From Bacillus cereus group sp. RP43 (lineage in GTDB: Bacteria > Bacillota > Bacilli > Bacillales > Bacillaceae_G): DNA of 64,000 nt. Position 1 is the first letter of the stretch. Each line of letters begins with the position of its first letter. The position numbers and the translations under genes are program-made. Shown here one piece after another: positions 27,160 to 36,624 of the stretch. Below the pieces are notes generated by a model, which was not told where the DNA came from, ran no database searches, and saw only the letters and a list, made by a program, of their open reading frames with translations. The stretch is taken from contig NZ_JARVHQ010000001.1 in assembly GCF_040459645.1 (NCBI RefSeq), positions 3,224,001-3,288,000 of the forward strand, read 5' to 3'.

Positions 27160-28101
27160 TCAATTGTTTTTGCTTCCTATATATTCAATAGCTTCTTTTA
27201 ATAATTCATCAAAATTATGAGGATAATCATGATTTAAGTTAGGCACAACTTTATACTTATGTTCTATATTTTTATCCTTTAATAACTTTACAAATTGCTG
27301 TGTACATTCGAAACAATCTTCATCTTGATCCCCACATATTATATATCCTTTTATGCTTTTATCATGTAATATTCCAATCATTTCTTCCCATTCTTCCATT
27401 TCCGGGAGCCACGGTGCCACAAAAATAAAACCGTTCACTTCTATTTCACCTTGTAACATGGAATGTAACGCTACTCTTGCCCCAGCAGAAAAGCCACCAA
27501 TAATAATATTTCCAAATGTTTTATTCACTTTAATCTTATTGTAATGTTCTTTTAACTCTTCTCTTCCTCTTTCGATACTATCCCAAACATATCCATCTGA
27601 AAATTGAATTTGGGAAGATTGAGGCAATGCCAGCATAAAACCTTGTTCCATTACAGAGTTCCAATATGGTTCTATTATTTGTATATTTTCTTGATCCCCA
27701 TGCAGTGTTATTAGTAGATTTTCATTTTGTTTGCTGTATTTATATTTCAGGTCTGCTTGTTCCGATTTCTTTGCTAATTCTTCTCTTTCTTTACATAATT
27801 GAACCATTCTATGAAACTCTTCAAATTTATGTAGTGGTTTTAAATCATCATCGGAAATTAAATACTCACTTCCGTACCAGAATCCATTTTCTATAATTGC
27901 TTTCTTCATTAAATGCAACGCTTCTTCTTCAAGTCCTGCTGCACTTGCTAATGCATATTTAAAATTATATATTTGTGCTTCATTACCCATTACATCTTTA
28001 GCGTTATTCGTTATATAAGAATACGCTTCAAAACTTCCTTTATTTGCATAACAATGTAACGTTTCATTTAATAACTTAATATAAGTCATATTATTTTCCA
28101 T
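27160..28101 (-). CDS. Alpha/beta hydrolase with an N-terminal helical (TPR-like) region
   Basis: 313 residues. The first 110 residues are helical with a TPR-like alternation (LLNETLHCYANKGSFEAYSYI, YALASAAGLEEEALHLMKKAI). The second half is an alpha/beta hydrolase: the nucleophile elbow GGFSAGARVA, FVAPWLPEMEEW, an Asp in ICGDQDEDCF and the final His in NLNHDYPHNF. A serine esterase/peptidase of the dienelactone-hydrolase/BAAT type is likely. A sigma-A-like promoter and a 19-codon open frame lie between 28193 and 28313 on the same strand and may form its leader. Confidence 0.8.
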   Translation of the reverse strand: MENNMTYIKLLNETLHCYANKGSFEAYSYITNNAKDVMGNEAQIYNFKYALASAAGLEEEALHLMKKAIIENGFWYGSEYLISDDDLKPLHKFEEFHRMVQLCKEREELAKKSEQADLKYKYSKQNENLLITLHGDQENIQIIEPYWNSVMEQGFMLALPQSSQIQFSDGYVWDSIERGREELKEHYNKIKVNKTFGNIIIGGFSAGARVALHSMLQGEIEVNGFIFVAPWLPEMEEWEEMIGILHDKSIKGYIICGDQDEDCFECTQQFVKLLKDKNIEHKYKVVPNLNHDYPHNFDELLKEAIEYIGSKNN

Positions 28102-28192
28102 ATAGGAATTCCCCCGTAACCTTTTATAATAATTGCTTCTCCAATCTTCCTATCATTCTAGGGTCACGGTATAAGTAGTTAAATTCTACAAC

Positions 28193-28252
28193 TCAACTTA
28201 ACAATACCTGATCCTCAGAATGATATTTAATAATTAATGTATGTATACGCAT
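28193..28252 (-). CDS. Possible 19-residue leader peptide (small ORF)
   Basis: An ATG at 28252 follows GGAAGGAG by nine bases and encodes MRIHTLIIKYHSEDQVLLS before a TGA. Directly upstream is a near-consensus sigma-A promoter. The frame ends 91 bases before the alpha/beta hydrolase gene on the same strand, so it could be a translated leader or an independent small peptide. No homologue is known to me. Confidence 0.4.
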   Translation of the reverse strand: MRIHTLIIKYHSEDQVLLS

Positions 28253-28283
28253 AATACACCACTCCTTCCTATCCACTGGTTGT

Positions 28284-28313
28284 ATTATAAAGTTAAATAG
28301 ACTGAAAAATCAA
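28284..28313 (-). promoter_or_regulatory. Sigma-A promoter of the small ORF / hydrolase transcript
   Basis: On the minus strand TTGATT (28313-28308), 18 bases, then a perfect TATAAT (28289-28284). Confidence 0.65.
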
Positions 28314-28322
28314 TATTTTAAC

Positions 28323-28355
28323 AAAAAAAAGACAACAATAATATTATTGTTGTTC
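28323..28355 (-). terminator. Terminator of the 154-residue hypothetical gene
   Basis: On the minus strand GAACAACAATAAT pairs with ATTATTGTTGTC with almost no loop and is followed by T8. Confidence 0.8.
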
Positions 28356-28820
28356 TCATAACATCTGCCCACTATTCTTTTTTTTCTTATCTGGTTTACT
28401 TGAAACTAAATAATGCTTTTCTGAAATATATAAGTTTCTTTTTAATATACGATTTAAATATGGTCCTAGCTTCACTCCGCATATGAGGCGATCTTCGCTA
28501 TCTTCAACAATTGGGAACATTTCTTTTTCTGTTACATACTGATCTACGGCCTTTTGTACGATATCAATTTCTTTAACTAGGTTTAAATTTTCTTCTGTAT
28601 GTTCAAATACCTCAAGCGTTTCCTTCGTTATCAGAAAAAAATTTGTTGGAAATGCAGGTAAATATGGCTTTAACAAATCATAATTTACTGTGTAATCATC
28701 GTTTACTAAAACTGTATAAACGATATTAGCGTTCGTTTCTAGAAACTTAGCCATCGCTTGCTCTAATTCGTCTTTCGTAATTTCCCTATCTTCTTTTCCA
28801 GTTCTGAAAAAGCGAAACAT
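28356..28820 (-). CDS. Hypothetical cytoplasmic protein (DUF3939-like)
   Basis: 154 residues, no signal peptide or membrane span. The beginning is charged (RFFRTGKEDREITKDELEQAMAKFLE), the middle is an alpha/beta segment (NIVYTVLVNDDYTVNYDLLKPYL), and the end is a lysine-rich tail. I believe it resembles DUF3939 proteins of Bacillus, but this is from general appearance. Start: ATG with AAAAGGAGG. The function is unknown. Confidence 0.6.
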   Translation of the reverse strand: MFRFFRTGKEDREITKDELEQAMAKFLETNANIVYTVLVNDDYTVNYDLLKPYLPAFPTNFFLITKETLEVFEHTEENLNLVKEIDIVQKAVDQYVTEKEMFPIVEDSEDRLICGVKLGPYLNRILKRNLYISEKHYLVSSKPDKKKKNSGQML

Positions 28821-28874
28821 CGTATCGCCTCCTTTTTACTATATTATAGCATAAAAGAAAACTGAAAAATTGTA

Positions 28875-28911
28875 AAAAACTCTATTGAAAGAATTTTTCG
28901 ATAGAGTTTTT
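28875..28911 (-). terminator. Terminator of the dps gene
   Basis: On the minus strand AAAAACTCTAT pairs with ATAGAGTTTTT and is followed by more T. Confidence 0.82.
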
Positions 28912-28928
28912 CTTTAATCAATTTATGT

Positions 28929-29369
28929 TTATTTTAGGAATGCACTTAACATCCATACATGTTGTTCTAATGTCGTATGAATCGCTAATAACATATCAGC
29001 TGACGTTTCATCACCAGCTTCATCAGCTACTTCCATACCTTCTTTTAGTTCTTGAATAAGTGCAGAAAAATCGTTTACTAAAGTTTGTACCATTTCTTCT
29101 GCAGACTCTTTGCTTGTCCCTTCGATTACAGTTGCAGTTGCTAAATACTCTTTCATTGTCGCTAACGGTTTTCCTTCTAACGCTAAAATACGTTCTGCTA
29201 ACTCATCAATGTACGTTCCTGCTTCATTATAAAACTCTTCAAATTTCTCGTGTAATGTAAAGAAGTGCGGTCCTGTCACATACCAATGATAATTATGCAG
29301 TTTGACATATAATACATTCCAGTTTGCTACCTGCTTGTTTAATACTTCAACAACATTTGTTTTCGTACT
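28929..29369 (-). CDS. dps2: Dps-family miniferritin (Dlp-2 type)
   Basis: 146 residues from the ATG at 29369, eight bases after GAGGAG; the longer in-frame reading is not supported. The inter-subunit ferroxidase site is visible: His in [19 protein letters not shown] and the acidic [18 protein letters not shown]. The sequence is very close to what I remember of B. anthracis Dlp-2. It forms a 12-subunit shell that oxidises and stores iron and protects DNA from peroxide. A PerR operator was looked for in the upstream 150 bases and no clear one was found. Confidence 0.9.
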   Translation of the reverse strand, partial: STKTNVVEVLNKQVANWNVLYVKLHNYHWYVTGPHFFTLHEKFEEFYNEAGTYIDELAERILALEGKPLATMKEYLATATVIEGTSKESAEEMVQTLVNDFSALIQELKEGMEVADEAGDETSADMLLAIHTTLEQHVWMLSAFLK

Positions 29370-29607
29370 CATACAATCCACTCCTCTTATCATGTTACTA
29401 TCTTTTAATAACCTCACTTCATTTTACCATACATTACCTATTCTTCCGAATGAACAGCTTATATGTAACAAGGTTTTAACAACCTTAATATTTCCCTAAT
29501 ATCATATAATTCATGTATTCTTTCAACTACTTCATATGTCTAATTGTCCAAGCTCACACATATGCATAATAGTAAGTCAAGCTCATCATAGAAGAAAGAG
29601 GGATAAC

Positions 29608-30648
29608 ATGGACAATCAACAATGGCAAGTAGCAAAGAAAGTCGCTGCTACTTATATCGGAACTGTCGTTGGAGCTGGATTTGCTACTGGGCGAGAAATT
29701 GTTGAATTTTTTACAGTTAACGGATTGTACGGGACCATTGGCATATGTATAAGTGGATTTTTTTTTATTTGGCTCGGTACAAAGATGATGTTACTATCAT
29801 CACAAATCGGGGCATTTTCAGCTCAAGAATTTAACAAATATTTATTTGGGGATGTATTTGGAAATGTCGTAAATACTTTATTATTACTCGTATTATTTGG
29901 CGTAACTAGCGTTATGTTATCAGGAGCCGGGGCGGTATTTGAAGAACAGCTCCGTCTCCCGAGACAACTTGGTATTTTCATCACAGTCATCGCCTGCCTC
30001 ATTATTGGGAGCCGGGGGTTACAAGGTGTTTTTGAAGTGAATACACTTGTCGTACCTATTATGATGATTTTTATTATCGGACTTGCTATTACAACCTTTA
30101 TTCATGGTACAACTCCTATTATTGAAACTGTGCCTACAGAAAGTTGGAATATGAAATGGATTACTAGCCCTATTACATATGTCGCATTAAATCTTTCTCT
30201 CGCCCAAAGTGTTCTCGTCCCATTGGCCAGTGAAGTAAAAGATCGAAAAGCTATTTTATGGGGTGGCATTTTAGGAGGCGCGGGACTTTGCTTTATTTTA
30301 TTATGTAGCCATTTAGCAATATTATCAGTTGATCAATTTTATCAATATAACATCCCAATGGCTGAAGTTGTAAGAAGGTTTAATGCAACTTTCCATTTTT
30401 TCTTTGTTCTTATCATTTTTGGTGAAGTATTCACAACATTAGTTGGGAATATATTCGGAATGACAAAACAAATGCAATCCATTACTGGATGGAAAAGTAA
30501 TAACATTATTTACTTCATATTACTAATTAGTTATTGCTTTAGTTTCATCGGATATAGTGAATTACTTCATATTCTATACCCTATTATCGGTTGGGTGAGT
30601 ATCATTTTACTACCGATTATTGCCTTTAAGCAACTTCAAAAAACATGA
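29608..30648 (+). CDS. YkvI-family membrane carrier
   Basis: 346 residues with about ten membrane helices; the ATG at 29608 has AGAGGG upstream. The start of the fold (KKVAATYIGTVVGAGFATGREIVEFF) carries the glycine-rich unwound first helix of the LeuT/APC superfamily, and this is typical of the YkvI group of uncharacterised transporters. The likely role is transport of an amino acid or similar solute. It is monocistronic with a terminator overlapping its stop. Confidence 0.8.
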   Translation: MDNQQWQVAKKVAATYIGTVVGAGFATGREIVEFFTVNGLYGTIGICISGFFFIWLGTKMMLLSSQIGAFSAQEFNKYLFGDVFGNVVNTLLLLVLFGVTSVMLSGAGAVFEEQLRLPRQLGIFITVIACLIIGSRGLQGVFEVNTLVVPIMMIFIIGLAITTFIHGTTPIIETVPTESWNMKWITSPITYVALNLSLAQSVLVPLASEVKDRKAILWGGILGGAGLCFILLCSHLAILSVDQFYQYNIPMAEVVRRFNATFHFFFVLIIFGEVFTTLVGNIFGMTKQMQSITGWKSNNIIYFILLISYCFSFIGYSELLHILYPIIGWVSIILLPIIAFKQLQKT

Positions 30649-30677
30649 AAAAACATCCGTGTATACGGATGTTTTTT
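30648..30677. terminator. Bidirectional terminator after the ykvI-like gene
   Basis: AAAAAACATCCGT and its complement pair around four bases, between convergent genes. Confidence 0.9.
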
Positions 30678-30682
30678 CATCT

Positions 30683-31051
30683 TCATTCACAGTCTTCACA
30701 TACTTCCCAGTACGGTCCCATTTCTACTGCAAGGTATGGCTTTAATTGCAAACGAATCATTCGACTTGGCATGCGTTCTAATACGAATTGAATGCCTTCT
30801 TCCTCTTCATCTAACTCAACTTTTGAAATAGCAATTCTTTGCATAGTAGTAATAGGGCTTCCATCTTTATATAAAGTGATTTTCACCTCATCATACTCAT
30901 TAAAATACAATTCAACATTCATTTTCTTTTTTAACATTTCATCAACAATTTCATAATTACCATTTTGTTCCTGGATTATATATTTCCAGCCGCCTCTATC
31001 CAATTCTATCGGCGCAGCTTGGAATAATGTCATCAAATCCTCGTATAGCAT
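30683..31051 (-). CDS. Hypothetical acidic cytoplasmic protein
   Basis: 122 residues, acidic, no signal or membrane segment. It has a mixed alpha/beta pattern, a KKKMNVELYFNEYDEVKITLY strand pair, and a C-terminus with a Cys-x2-Cys (WEVCEDCE). I do not recognise the family. It has a good GAGAGG ribosome site and a terminator, so it is a real gene. The closing CxxC could bind metal or be redox active, but nothing else supports that. Confidence 0.6.
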   Translation of the reverse strand: MLYEDLMTLFQAAPIELDRGGWKYIIQEQNGNYEIVDEMLKKKMNVELYFNEYDEVKITLYKDGSPITTMQRIAISKVELDEEEEGIQFVLERMPSRMIRLQLKPYLAVEMGPYWEVCEDCE

Positions 31052-31311
31052 AAGATAACCCCTCTCTTACTAAAAAACGATGAGTATTTTATATACCCTT
31101 TATCTCTATCACTATCCATGTTTATTGTACCATATATCACGAATCTTACCGCATTCATTTGCTTTATAAACACATACAAAACATACAGTATTTTCAGTTC
31201 ATTCTCTATTCACTAGTACGTCCCCCTTACTGATAACTTATCACTTCCCTTATTTCTTTTACACTACTTAAAAAATCCCACAAAAAAGAAGAGTAATTTA
31301 TATCACTCTCC

Positions 31312-31617
31312 TCATAAGCCTTTTCCTGTAGCTGCTAATGCTAATACTATAATTAAACTTGCAAATAATAGTGATACAATTAAACTAAAAATCGGTAATA
31401 TTTTCTTTTCATTCTTCTTAGATAATAACCTTAAACTAAGAATGATATTTAATGGGACAAATATCAAATAAAAATATTTAACGATTTGTAATGAACTATT
31501 TGAAAGTGTTTTAAATACAAACACTTCAATTACAAAAACAGCAAAGAATAAAACACTTAACCAAAACGAGACATAACTAAGCCAAGAATGCCTTTTCGTT
31601 CCCCAATACACTCCCAT
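31312..31617 (-). CDS. Small hypothetical membrane protein, three spans
   Basis: 101 residues with three hydrophobic helices (residues about 15-35, 43-60 and 74-97) and short basic loops (RLLSKKNEKK). Start: ATG with AAAGGAG. No family is recognised. No strong terminator is seen right after it. Confidence 0.6.
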   Translation of the reverse strand: MGVYWGTKRHSWLSYVSFWLSVLFFAVFVIEVFVFKTLSNSSLQIVKYFYLIFVPLNIILSLRLLSKKNEKKILPIFSLIVSLLFASLIIVLALAATGKGL

Positions 31618-31730
31618 ATTGATCTCCTTTAAACGTAGTCTATAATGTATTAATTATACACCCACTTAACAAATTCCTCTATTTTTCGACAAACATTAAA
31701 TACATTGAACCTCTAATCCGTTTATCAGCT

Positions 31731-31776
31731 AAAAAGGCTGTCTCTAATAGCACTAATGCTATTTTGAGACAGCCTC
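31731..31776 (-). terminator. Terminator of the chemoreceptor gene
   Basis: On the minus strand AGGCTGTCTC and GAGACAGCCT form a 10-bp stem with a long imperfect loop, followed by T5. Confidence 0.8.
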
Positions 31777-31782
31777 CTCTTT

Positions 31783-33765
31783 TTAAACTTTAAATCTTTC
31801 AATTAATCCTTGCAATTCTTCAGCCATTTGAGATAATGTACCAGCTGCGGAACCAATTTCCTCCATCGAAGCTAATTGTTCTTCAGCAGACGCTGCGACA
31901 CTTTGTGTACTCGTCGCATTATTCTGTGCTGTCATTGCAATTTGCCCTACTGAAATAGATACTTCATTGGCACCTTTTGACATCCCATTAGCCGTTTCAA
32001 CCATCGTTTTAATTTGATTAGCAATTTCATTTGTAGATTGTAAAATCTCAGCAAAGTTTTGCTTCGTTTCATTTGCAATAACAAGTCCAGATTGAACTTC
32101 TTCATTTACATGACCCATAGATTTTACTGTCTTACTCATATCATCTTGTATTTCACAAATTAATTTACTAATTTCACTGGAAGATACGCTAGATTGCTCT
32201 GCCAATTTACGTACTTCATCTGCAACGATCGCAAATCCTCTTCCGTGCTCACCAGCTCTTGCAGCTTCAATTGCAGCATTTAAAGCAAGAAGATTTGTTT
32301 GATCTGCAATATTTTGGATTACTTCTAATATGTCACCAATTTGCTTTGATTTATTATTTAATAACTGTATAACTGCATCAGATTGTGAAACAGATTCTGC
32401 AATAGACTGCATTTGATTTACTGTTTTCCCTACTAGCTTCCCACCATCTTCTGCTTTTTCACGAGTATGAGTAGAAGCTGTATTAATAGATGATGAACTA
32501 TTTGCTACATGCTGAATTCCTTCTGTTACATCAAACAGTAACATCGCACCATTTTCTACACTTGTTGTTTGCGTCGTTGCCCCACTTGATATTTCATCCA
32601 TTGCCATTGTAATTTGTTCCGTTGCTTCACTCGCTTGTCTTACACTCGCAGTTAGCTCTTCCGATGCCGCTGCTACATGCCCGGCCGAATCATTAATTCT
32701 TCCAATTAACGTTCTTAGTGAATCTGTCATTTCATTAAAACCTTTTGCAAGTTGACCGATTTCATCGTTTGAATGAATTTCAATTGTTTGCGTTAAATCT
32801 CCTTCACTTATTTCTTTAGAAGTGGCAACTAATCTCTTTAAAGGTTTTGTAATAGAAAGAGTTACGAAATAAATAAGTGCCCCTCCTACAACTAATGAAA
32901 TAAGCATAACAATTAACATATTATAAAATACAGGCTGAGCTGCTTCAATTACTTCATTTGAGTACATCGTTCCACCGATTTTCCAACCTGTTTTTAAGTT
33001 TGTAGCAAATACCATTTTCTTTTCACTACCATCATACGTGTATGAAAAAGCGCCTTGATTATCTTCGTAAATTCTCTTTGCCCAAGAATCAGCTGCTTTA
33101 TCTCCTGGTTTTTCTTGAGGATGCGCAATTATTTTTTGTTTTCCATCTAAAATGAAAGTATATCCTTTTTTACCAATATTGATTAACTTTGTTGTTTTCA
33201 ATAAATTCTCTAAACTTAAATCTACCGCAACAACACCATTTTTATCTTCTGTTTGTTTCGCAATCGTTACGACAATATGTCCATTTCCTTTCGCCTTATA
33301 CGGTTCAGTGACCACGATTCCACCTTGTTTACTCACTGCATCTTTATACCAAGAACGAGTTGTTGGATCATAATCTGCTGCCATTTGTATATTGGGTTCT
33401 TGCACAAACTTCTTATCATTGCCGGCAACATATACTTGTTCAATATCTTTATTTAAATTAATATATTGAGATAATATCTTTCTTAATTCATCTTGATTAT
33501 CTCCTTGATACATATCACTATGAATCACTCGTGCAAAGTTATTTACTTCGTTAAATTTCGCCTCAATCATTTGATTGATTAAATTATCTAATATTTTTAT
33601 ATTATCGTGAGCACTACTCGTAATTTGTGATTCAAAATTCTTTTTAGCCGTTTGATAAGACATTCCTCCAATAATAGAGACAGCTGCAATTAAAATTATC
33701 AAAAATGAAATTAATAGCTTTTTTGCTACTTTTATATCTCGAAACCACCTTAACAGTTTACTCAT
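31783..33765 (-). CDS. Methyl-accepting chemotaxis protein (dCache_1 chemoreceptor)
   Basis: 660 residues. Order: short cytoplasmic start, first membrane helix (about 17-37), a double-Cache sensor domain of about 240 residues with [24 protein letters not shown] and [10 protein letters not shown], a second membrane helix (about 280-305), a HAMP domain, and the signalling hairpin with its conserved tip [20 protein letters not shown]. Methylation-type Gln/Glu pairs are spread along the helices. It resembles the McpB/TlpA group of bacilli and likely senses small organic acids or amino acids outside the cell. Confidence 0.93.
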   Translation of the reverse strand: MSKLLRWFRDIKVAKKLLISFLIILIAAVSIIGGMSYQTAKKNFESQITSSAHDNIKILDNLINQMIEAKFNEVNNFARVIHSDMYQGDNQDELRKILSQYINLNKDIEQVYVAGNDKKFVQEPNIQMAADYDPTTRSWYKDAVSKQGGIVVTEPYKAKGNGHIVVTIAKQTEDKNGVVAVDLSLENLLKTTKLINIGKKGYTFILDGKQKIIAHPQEKPGDKAADSWAKRIYEDNQGAFSYTYDGSEKKMVFATNLKTGWKIGGTMYSNEVIEAAQPVFYNMLIVMLISLVVGGALIYFVTLSITKPLKRLVATSKEISEGDLTQTIEIHSNDEIGQLAKGFNEMTDSLRTLIGRINDSAGHVAAASEELTASVRQASEATEQITMAMDEISSGATTQTTSVENGAMLLFDVTEGIQHVANSSSSINTASTHTREKAEDGGKLVGKTVNQMQSIAESVSQSDAVIQLLNNKSKQIGDILEVIQNIADQTNLLALNAAIEAARAGEHGRGFAIVADEVRKLAEQSSVSSSEISKLICEIQDDMSKTVKSMGHVNEEVQSGLVIANETKQNFAEILQSTNEIANQIKTMVETANGMSKGANEVSISVGQIAMTAQNNATSTQSVAASAEEQLASMEEIGSAAGTLSQMAEELQGLIERFKV

Positions 33766-33943
33766 TATAAACCTCCTGTATTTAAATATTAAGTTTTAAA
33801 GATAAAAAAGTTAATTATGAATATATCCCATTCCTTAATTTCTATTTTTATAACTTGTTTTGATGAACACTTTGTAAAGTTTAAACAAATAAATCCCTTT
33901 TGTCTATATATTTGAATAATATTATTATAAAATTTACAAATAC

Positions 33944-33976
33944 AAAAACCCAAAGGAACAAGCCCTTTGGGTTTTT
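33944..33976 (-). terminator. Terminator of the rsgA-like gene
   Basis: AAAAACCCAAAGG and CCTTTGGGTTTTT pair around a 7-base loop at the stop codon. Confidence 0.88.
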
Positions 33977-35024
33977 ACATTTTTTTATGTTGTTTAGAAA
34001 TCTTTTTCCATCTATCTCGTTCTGCTCTTGCCAGAGTAATGTTTTGTTTTCTCATAACATATGCCAATTCTCTTTGCAGCTTTTTATAGCTTAGCAAGCG
34101 CTCTACGGGTATAATTCCGTTATCTATAGCACTTCGCACTGCACATCCTGGTTCACCGTTATGTTTACAATCTCGAAAGCGGCAAGTATTTGCAAGATCT
34201 TCAATATCAGAAAATGTAGTTTGAATTGCCGAGCTTCCTTCCCAAAGCTGAAGTTCCCTCATACCAGGAGTATCAATTACTAAACCGCCACTCGGTAATT
34301 GGAACAATTCACGGTGAGTTGTCGTATGTCTTCCTTTACTATCTTCTTCACGTATATCTCCGGTTTTTGCTACATCTGTTCCTATTAATGCATTTAACAA
34401 AGTAGATTTCCCTGCACCTGAAGATCCAACTAAAGCAACTGTTTTTCCTGGTGAAACAAATTGTTGCAATGATTCTATTCCGACGTACACTAAGCTATCA
34501 ACAACAAATATCGGGACACCGATTGCTACTGCTTCAGTTTCTGCAATTTTCTGTTCCACATCTTCACATAAACTACTCTTCGTTAAAACAATAACAGGCA
34601 TTGCACCACTCTCATAAGCCAATAGCAAATAACGTTCCATCCTTCTTACGTTGAAATCATGGTTAAGAGCATTCACTAAAAATAGATAATCTACATTTGC
34701 CGCAATAATTTGTTCTTCAGTTCTGTTACCAGCTTCTTGTCTTGAAAAAGAACTTCTTCTCGGGAAAATACGGTGAATAATTGCCTTTTTCTCATTTTCT
34801 ATTTTCTTTATATACACCCAATCACCAACTGCCGGATAATCCCCCTTCGTTAACGCTTCATGACGAAACTTTCCAGACAGTTCCGCTACATATTCACCAT
34901 CATTACAAATAATCCGATATATATGCTTATGCTCAAGTAAAATACGTCCTACTTCATAGTTCTCTACAGCTTGTTCCTCAAAAAAAGAATCCCATCCGAA
35001 CGATTCTAAAATATTTTGATTCAA
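33975..35024 (-). CDS. Ribosome small-subunit-dependent GTPase A paralogue (RsgA/YjeQ)
   Basis: 349 residues from a TTG start seven bases after GGAGG. Domain order: OB fold, circularly permuted GTPase and a zinc finger. G1 GSSGAGKST is at about 200-208, G3 is DTPGMREL, and the zinc site is CRFRDCKHNGEPGCAV with Cys/His ligands. The G4 position, normally NKxD, reads TKSS here, so the guanine-specifying Asp is missing. It is longer and more divergent than the usual 290-residue RsgA, so it is probably a second copy in this genome. Role: 30S subunit maturation, with possible nucleotide specificity change. Confidence 0.83.
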   Translation of the reverse strand: MNQNILESFGWDSFFEEQAVENYEVGRILLEHKHIYRIICNDGEYVAELSGKFRHEALTKGDYPAVGDWVYIKKIENEKKAIIHRIFPRRSSFSRQEAGNRTEEQIIAANVDYLFLVNALNHDFNVRRMERYLLLAYESGAMPVIVLTKSSLCEDVEQKIAETEAVAIGVPIFVVDSLVYVGIESLQQFVSPGKTVALVGSSGAGKSTLLNALIGTDVAKTGDIREEDSKGRHTTTHRELFQLPSGGLVIDTPGMRELQLWEGSSAIQTTFSDIEDLANTCRFRDCKHNGEPGCAVRSAIDNGIIPVERLLSYKKLQRELAYVMRKQNITLARAERDRWKKISKQHKKM

Positions 35025-35072
35025 ATTGATATCCTCCCTAGTTTGAACTTAGTGGAAGGATTGTGCGCTCAC

Positions 35073-35141
35073 TTATAGAGTATCGCCCTTTCCGTCCACC
35101 TTTGTATTTGGTTTATTATTCATATAAGTCAATTTCGCCAT
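35073..35141 (-). CDS. Possible 22-residue peptide between dinB-like and rsgA-like genes
   Basis: An ATG at 35141 seven bases after GGGGTG opens a frame for MAKLTYMNNKPNTKVDGKGDT plus Leu. It is hydrophilic and has no signal peptide. It starts 35 bases after the DinB-like gene stop and ends 48 bases before rsgA, same strand. The ribosome site is the only support. Confidence 0.3.
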   Translation of the reverse strand: MAKLTYMNNKPNTKVDGKGDTL

Positions 35142-35176
35142 AACACATCACCCCGTTCTAATTTTAATTACTCTCA

Positions 35177-35734
35177 TTATATGGAATATCCTTTTAAAAA
35201 GCTACCTAATTTAACGTAATTTTCAAATAATTTATTTTTTAGCATTCTAATTTGTCCACGATGACTAATTTCATCTTCTAGCACATGAAACCAAAGGTAG
35301 TGCTGATTATACACTACGCCATTTGGCCACTTTCTTTCTGACATTAGCCATTCATCACCCTGTTCTCTCAAGCACTCTAATGTATTTTTTCGAACTTTAT
35401 GTAAAAGTTGTACATAATACTGTATTTCATTGCCACGAATACATCTCCCTGCTTCCCCTAAATACAGTGCATCTCTCCATATTTCTAATTCTTCTTTTGT
35501 GAAATCACGGTTTTGAAAAGAAATAATTTGATGGACTTTCTCTATAGCCGCTATATGCTTTAGTAAAGCACCAATTGAATTCTCACCACTCGGCATTATT
35601 AAATCCAATTGCTCCACTTCTAAATCATCTATTTCCTGTAATGTTACTGCCCGCGTATGCTCCATCATACTTACTAGTTCCCCTATATTTTTTGTATAAC
35701 CATCTACATTTCTTATTCGATAATCTATATACAT
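35177..35734 (-). CDS. DinB-family protein (DUF664-like)
   Basis: 185 residues; the ATG at 35734 is eight bases after AAAGGGG, and a GTG three codons earlier is the alternative. A four-helix DinB fold: the first metal-binding His in GALLKHIAAIEKVH and the C-terminal HVLEDEISHRGQIRML, the usual second His with HRGQ. The family includes bacillithiol-dependent S-transferases and metal-dependent hydrolases. The exact activity is unknown. Confidence 0.8.
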   Translation of the reverse strand: MYIDYRIRNVDGYTKNIGELVSMMEHTRAVTLQEIDDLEVEQLDLIMPSGENSIGALLKHIAAIEKVHQIISFQNRDFTKEELEIWRDALYLGEAGRCIRGNEIQYYVQLLHKVRKNTLECLREQGDEWLMSERKWPNGVVYNQHYLWFHVLEDEISHRGQIRMLKNKLFENYVKLGSFLKGYSI

Positions 35735-35930
35735 TTCACGCACCCCTTTCTGAATTCATATTAGTGAAAAAATGCTTCATATAATAGACCATAATATATC
35801 AGATTTTTCTGTTATAATTAAATTGAACAAGCAAATAGCCAGAACAAATTTTCTCAATATGCTGATATAAAATTTAAAAAGGAATATATATTTAATAAAC
35901 GAATCTTATTCACTAAAAGGAGTGGATTCG

Positions 35931-36278
35931 ATGGAAATGTATCAATGGCTAACTGCTGTTCTAGTTGGTGGCGTTACTGGCTTCGTTTCCCATCTGATCA
36001 ATAACCAAGGTAAGTTATTGCTTCCACGCCGTTTAAAAACGTTTTTCCACTTTGGTTTTTTAACCGATATATTTACCGGTAGCCTAGCTGCACTACTTGG
36101 ACTCGTTTTATTCGATGTCACCTTAATTAAAGAAATAATAAAAGTATCTATTGTAACCGCTATTTCAGGCCAAACATTTTTACTTCATCAAGCTTTAGGT
36201 GGTGAACAGGCTAAAAATACGCAAATTGGGAAAGCTGATGAGAAAATTCAAGAAATTGACAAATTATTACGACGTTAA
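35931..36278 (+). CDS. DUF4257 family membrane protein
   Basis: 115 residues; the ATG at 35931 follows AAAGGAG, with a GTG three codons earlier. It has about three hydrophobic segments rich in Gly (VLVGGVTGFVSHLI, FLTDIFTGSLAALLGLVLF) and a soluble charged tail (KADEKIQEIDKLLRR). This is the pattern of DUF4257, known mainly from the B. cereus group. The function is unknown; the layout recalls small holin-like proteins but that is not evidence. Confidence 0.7.
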   Translation: MEMYQWLTAVLVGGVTGFVSHLINNQGKLLLPRRLKTFFHFGFLTDIFTGSLAALLGLVLFDVTLIKEIIKVSIVTAISGQTFLLHQALGGEQAKNTQIGKADEKIQEIDKLLRR

Positions 36279-36362
36279 TCTATACTTTCTTTAAAAATTA
36301 TTGTTATAATGAAAAATAAATATTTTCTATTGCGTCGTTTGTCAGAAGAAAGGGTGTTTCGT

Positions 36363-36587
36363 ATGACAAAAAAGAAAATAGAAGATTTCTTAACAAACTC
36401 CGAAAAAGAGGAACTGCTAGAAAACTATAAATGTTTACGAGAAGCCCGCACAAAAAGCGAAGCTAATTATTTTGGTGAAGCAGTAGACCATCTATTAAAT
36501 AAAGTAAAAAAGCGAATTATTGAAGAAGCAGGAATACACGATGAAAATGCGGCAACCGTTCAATCTAAGCGAAAAGCACTGTTTTAG
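36363..36587 (+). CDS. Small charged hypothetical protein
   Basis: 74 residues from the ATG at 36363 with AAAGGG upstream. It is helical and strongly charged (TKKKIEDFLTNSEKEELLENY, LLNKVKKRIIEEAG). There is no recognised family. Its last 16 bases, including the stop, are the left arm of the terminator hairpin. It is close behind the DUF4257 gene (84 bases) and may share a transcript. Confidence 0.6.
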   Translation: MTKKKIEDFLTNSEKEELLENYKCLREARTKSEANYFGEAVDHLLNKVKKRIIEEAGIHDENAATVQSKRKALF

Positions 36588-36612
36588 TACATAACTAAAA
36601 CAGTGCTTTTTC
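36572..36612. terminator. Terminator overlapping the end of the small charged gene
   Basis: AAAAGCACTGTTTTAG and its exact complement (16 bp) are separated by seven bases, with T after it; it also ends the convergent MFS gene. Confidence 0.9.
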
Positions 36613-36624
36613 TTTATAACGCTT

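Noticed and set aside
29370..29607. A PerR box upstream of the Dps gene
   Set aside because: No stretch close to TTATAATnATTATAA could be found in either orientation.
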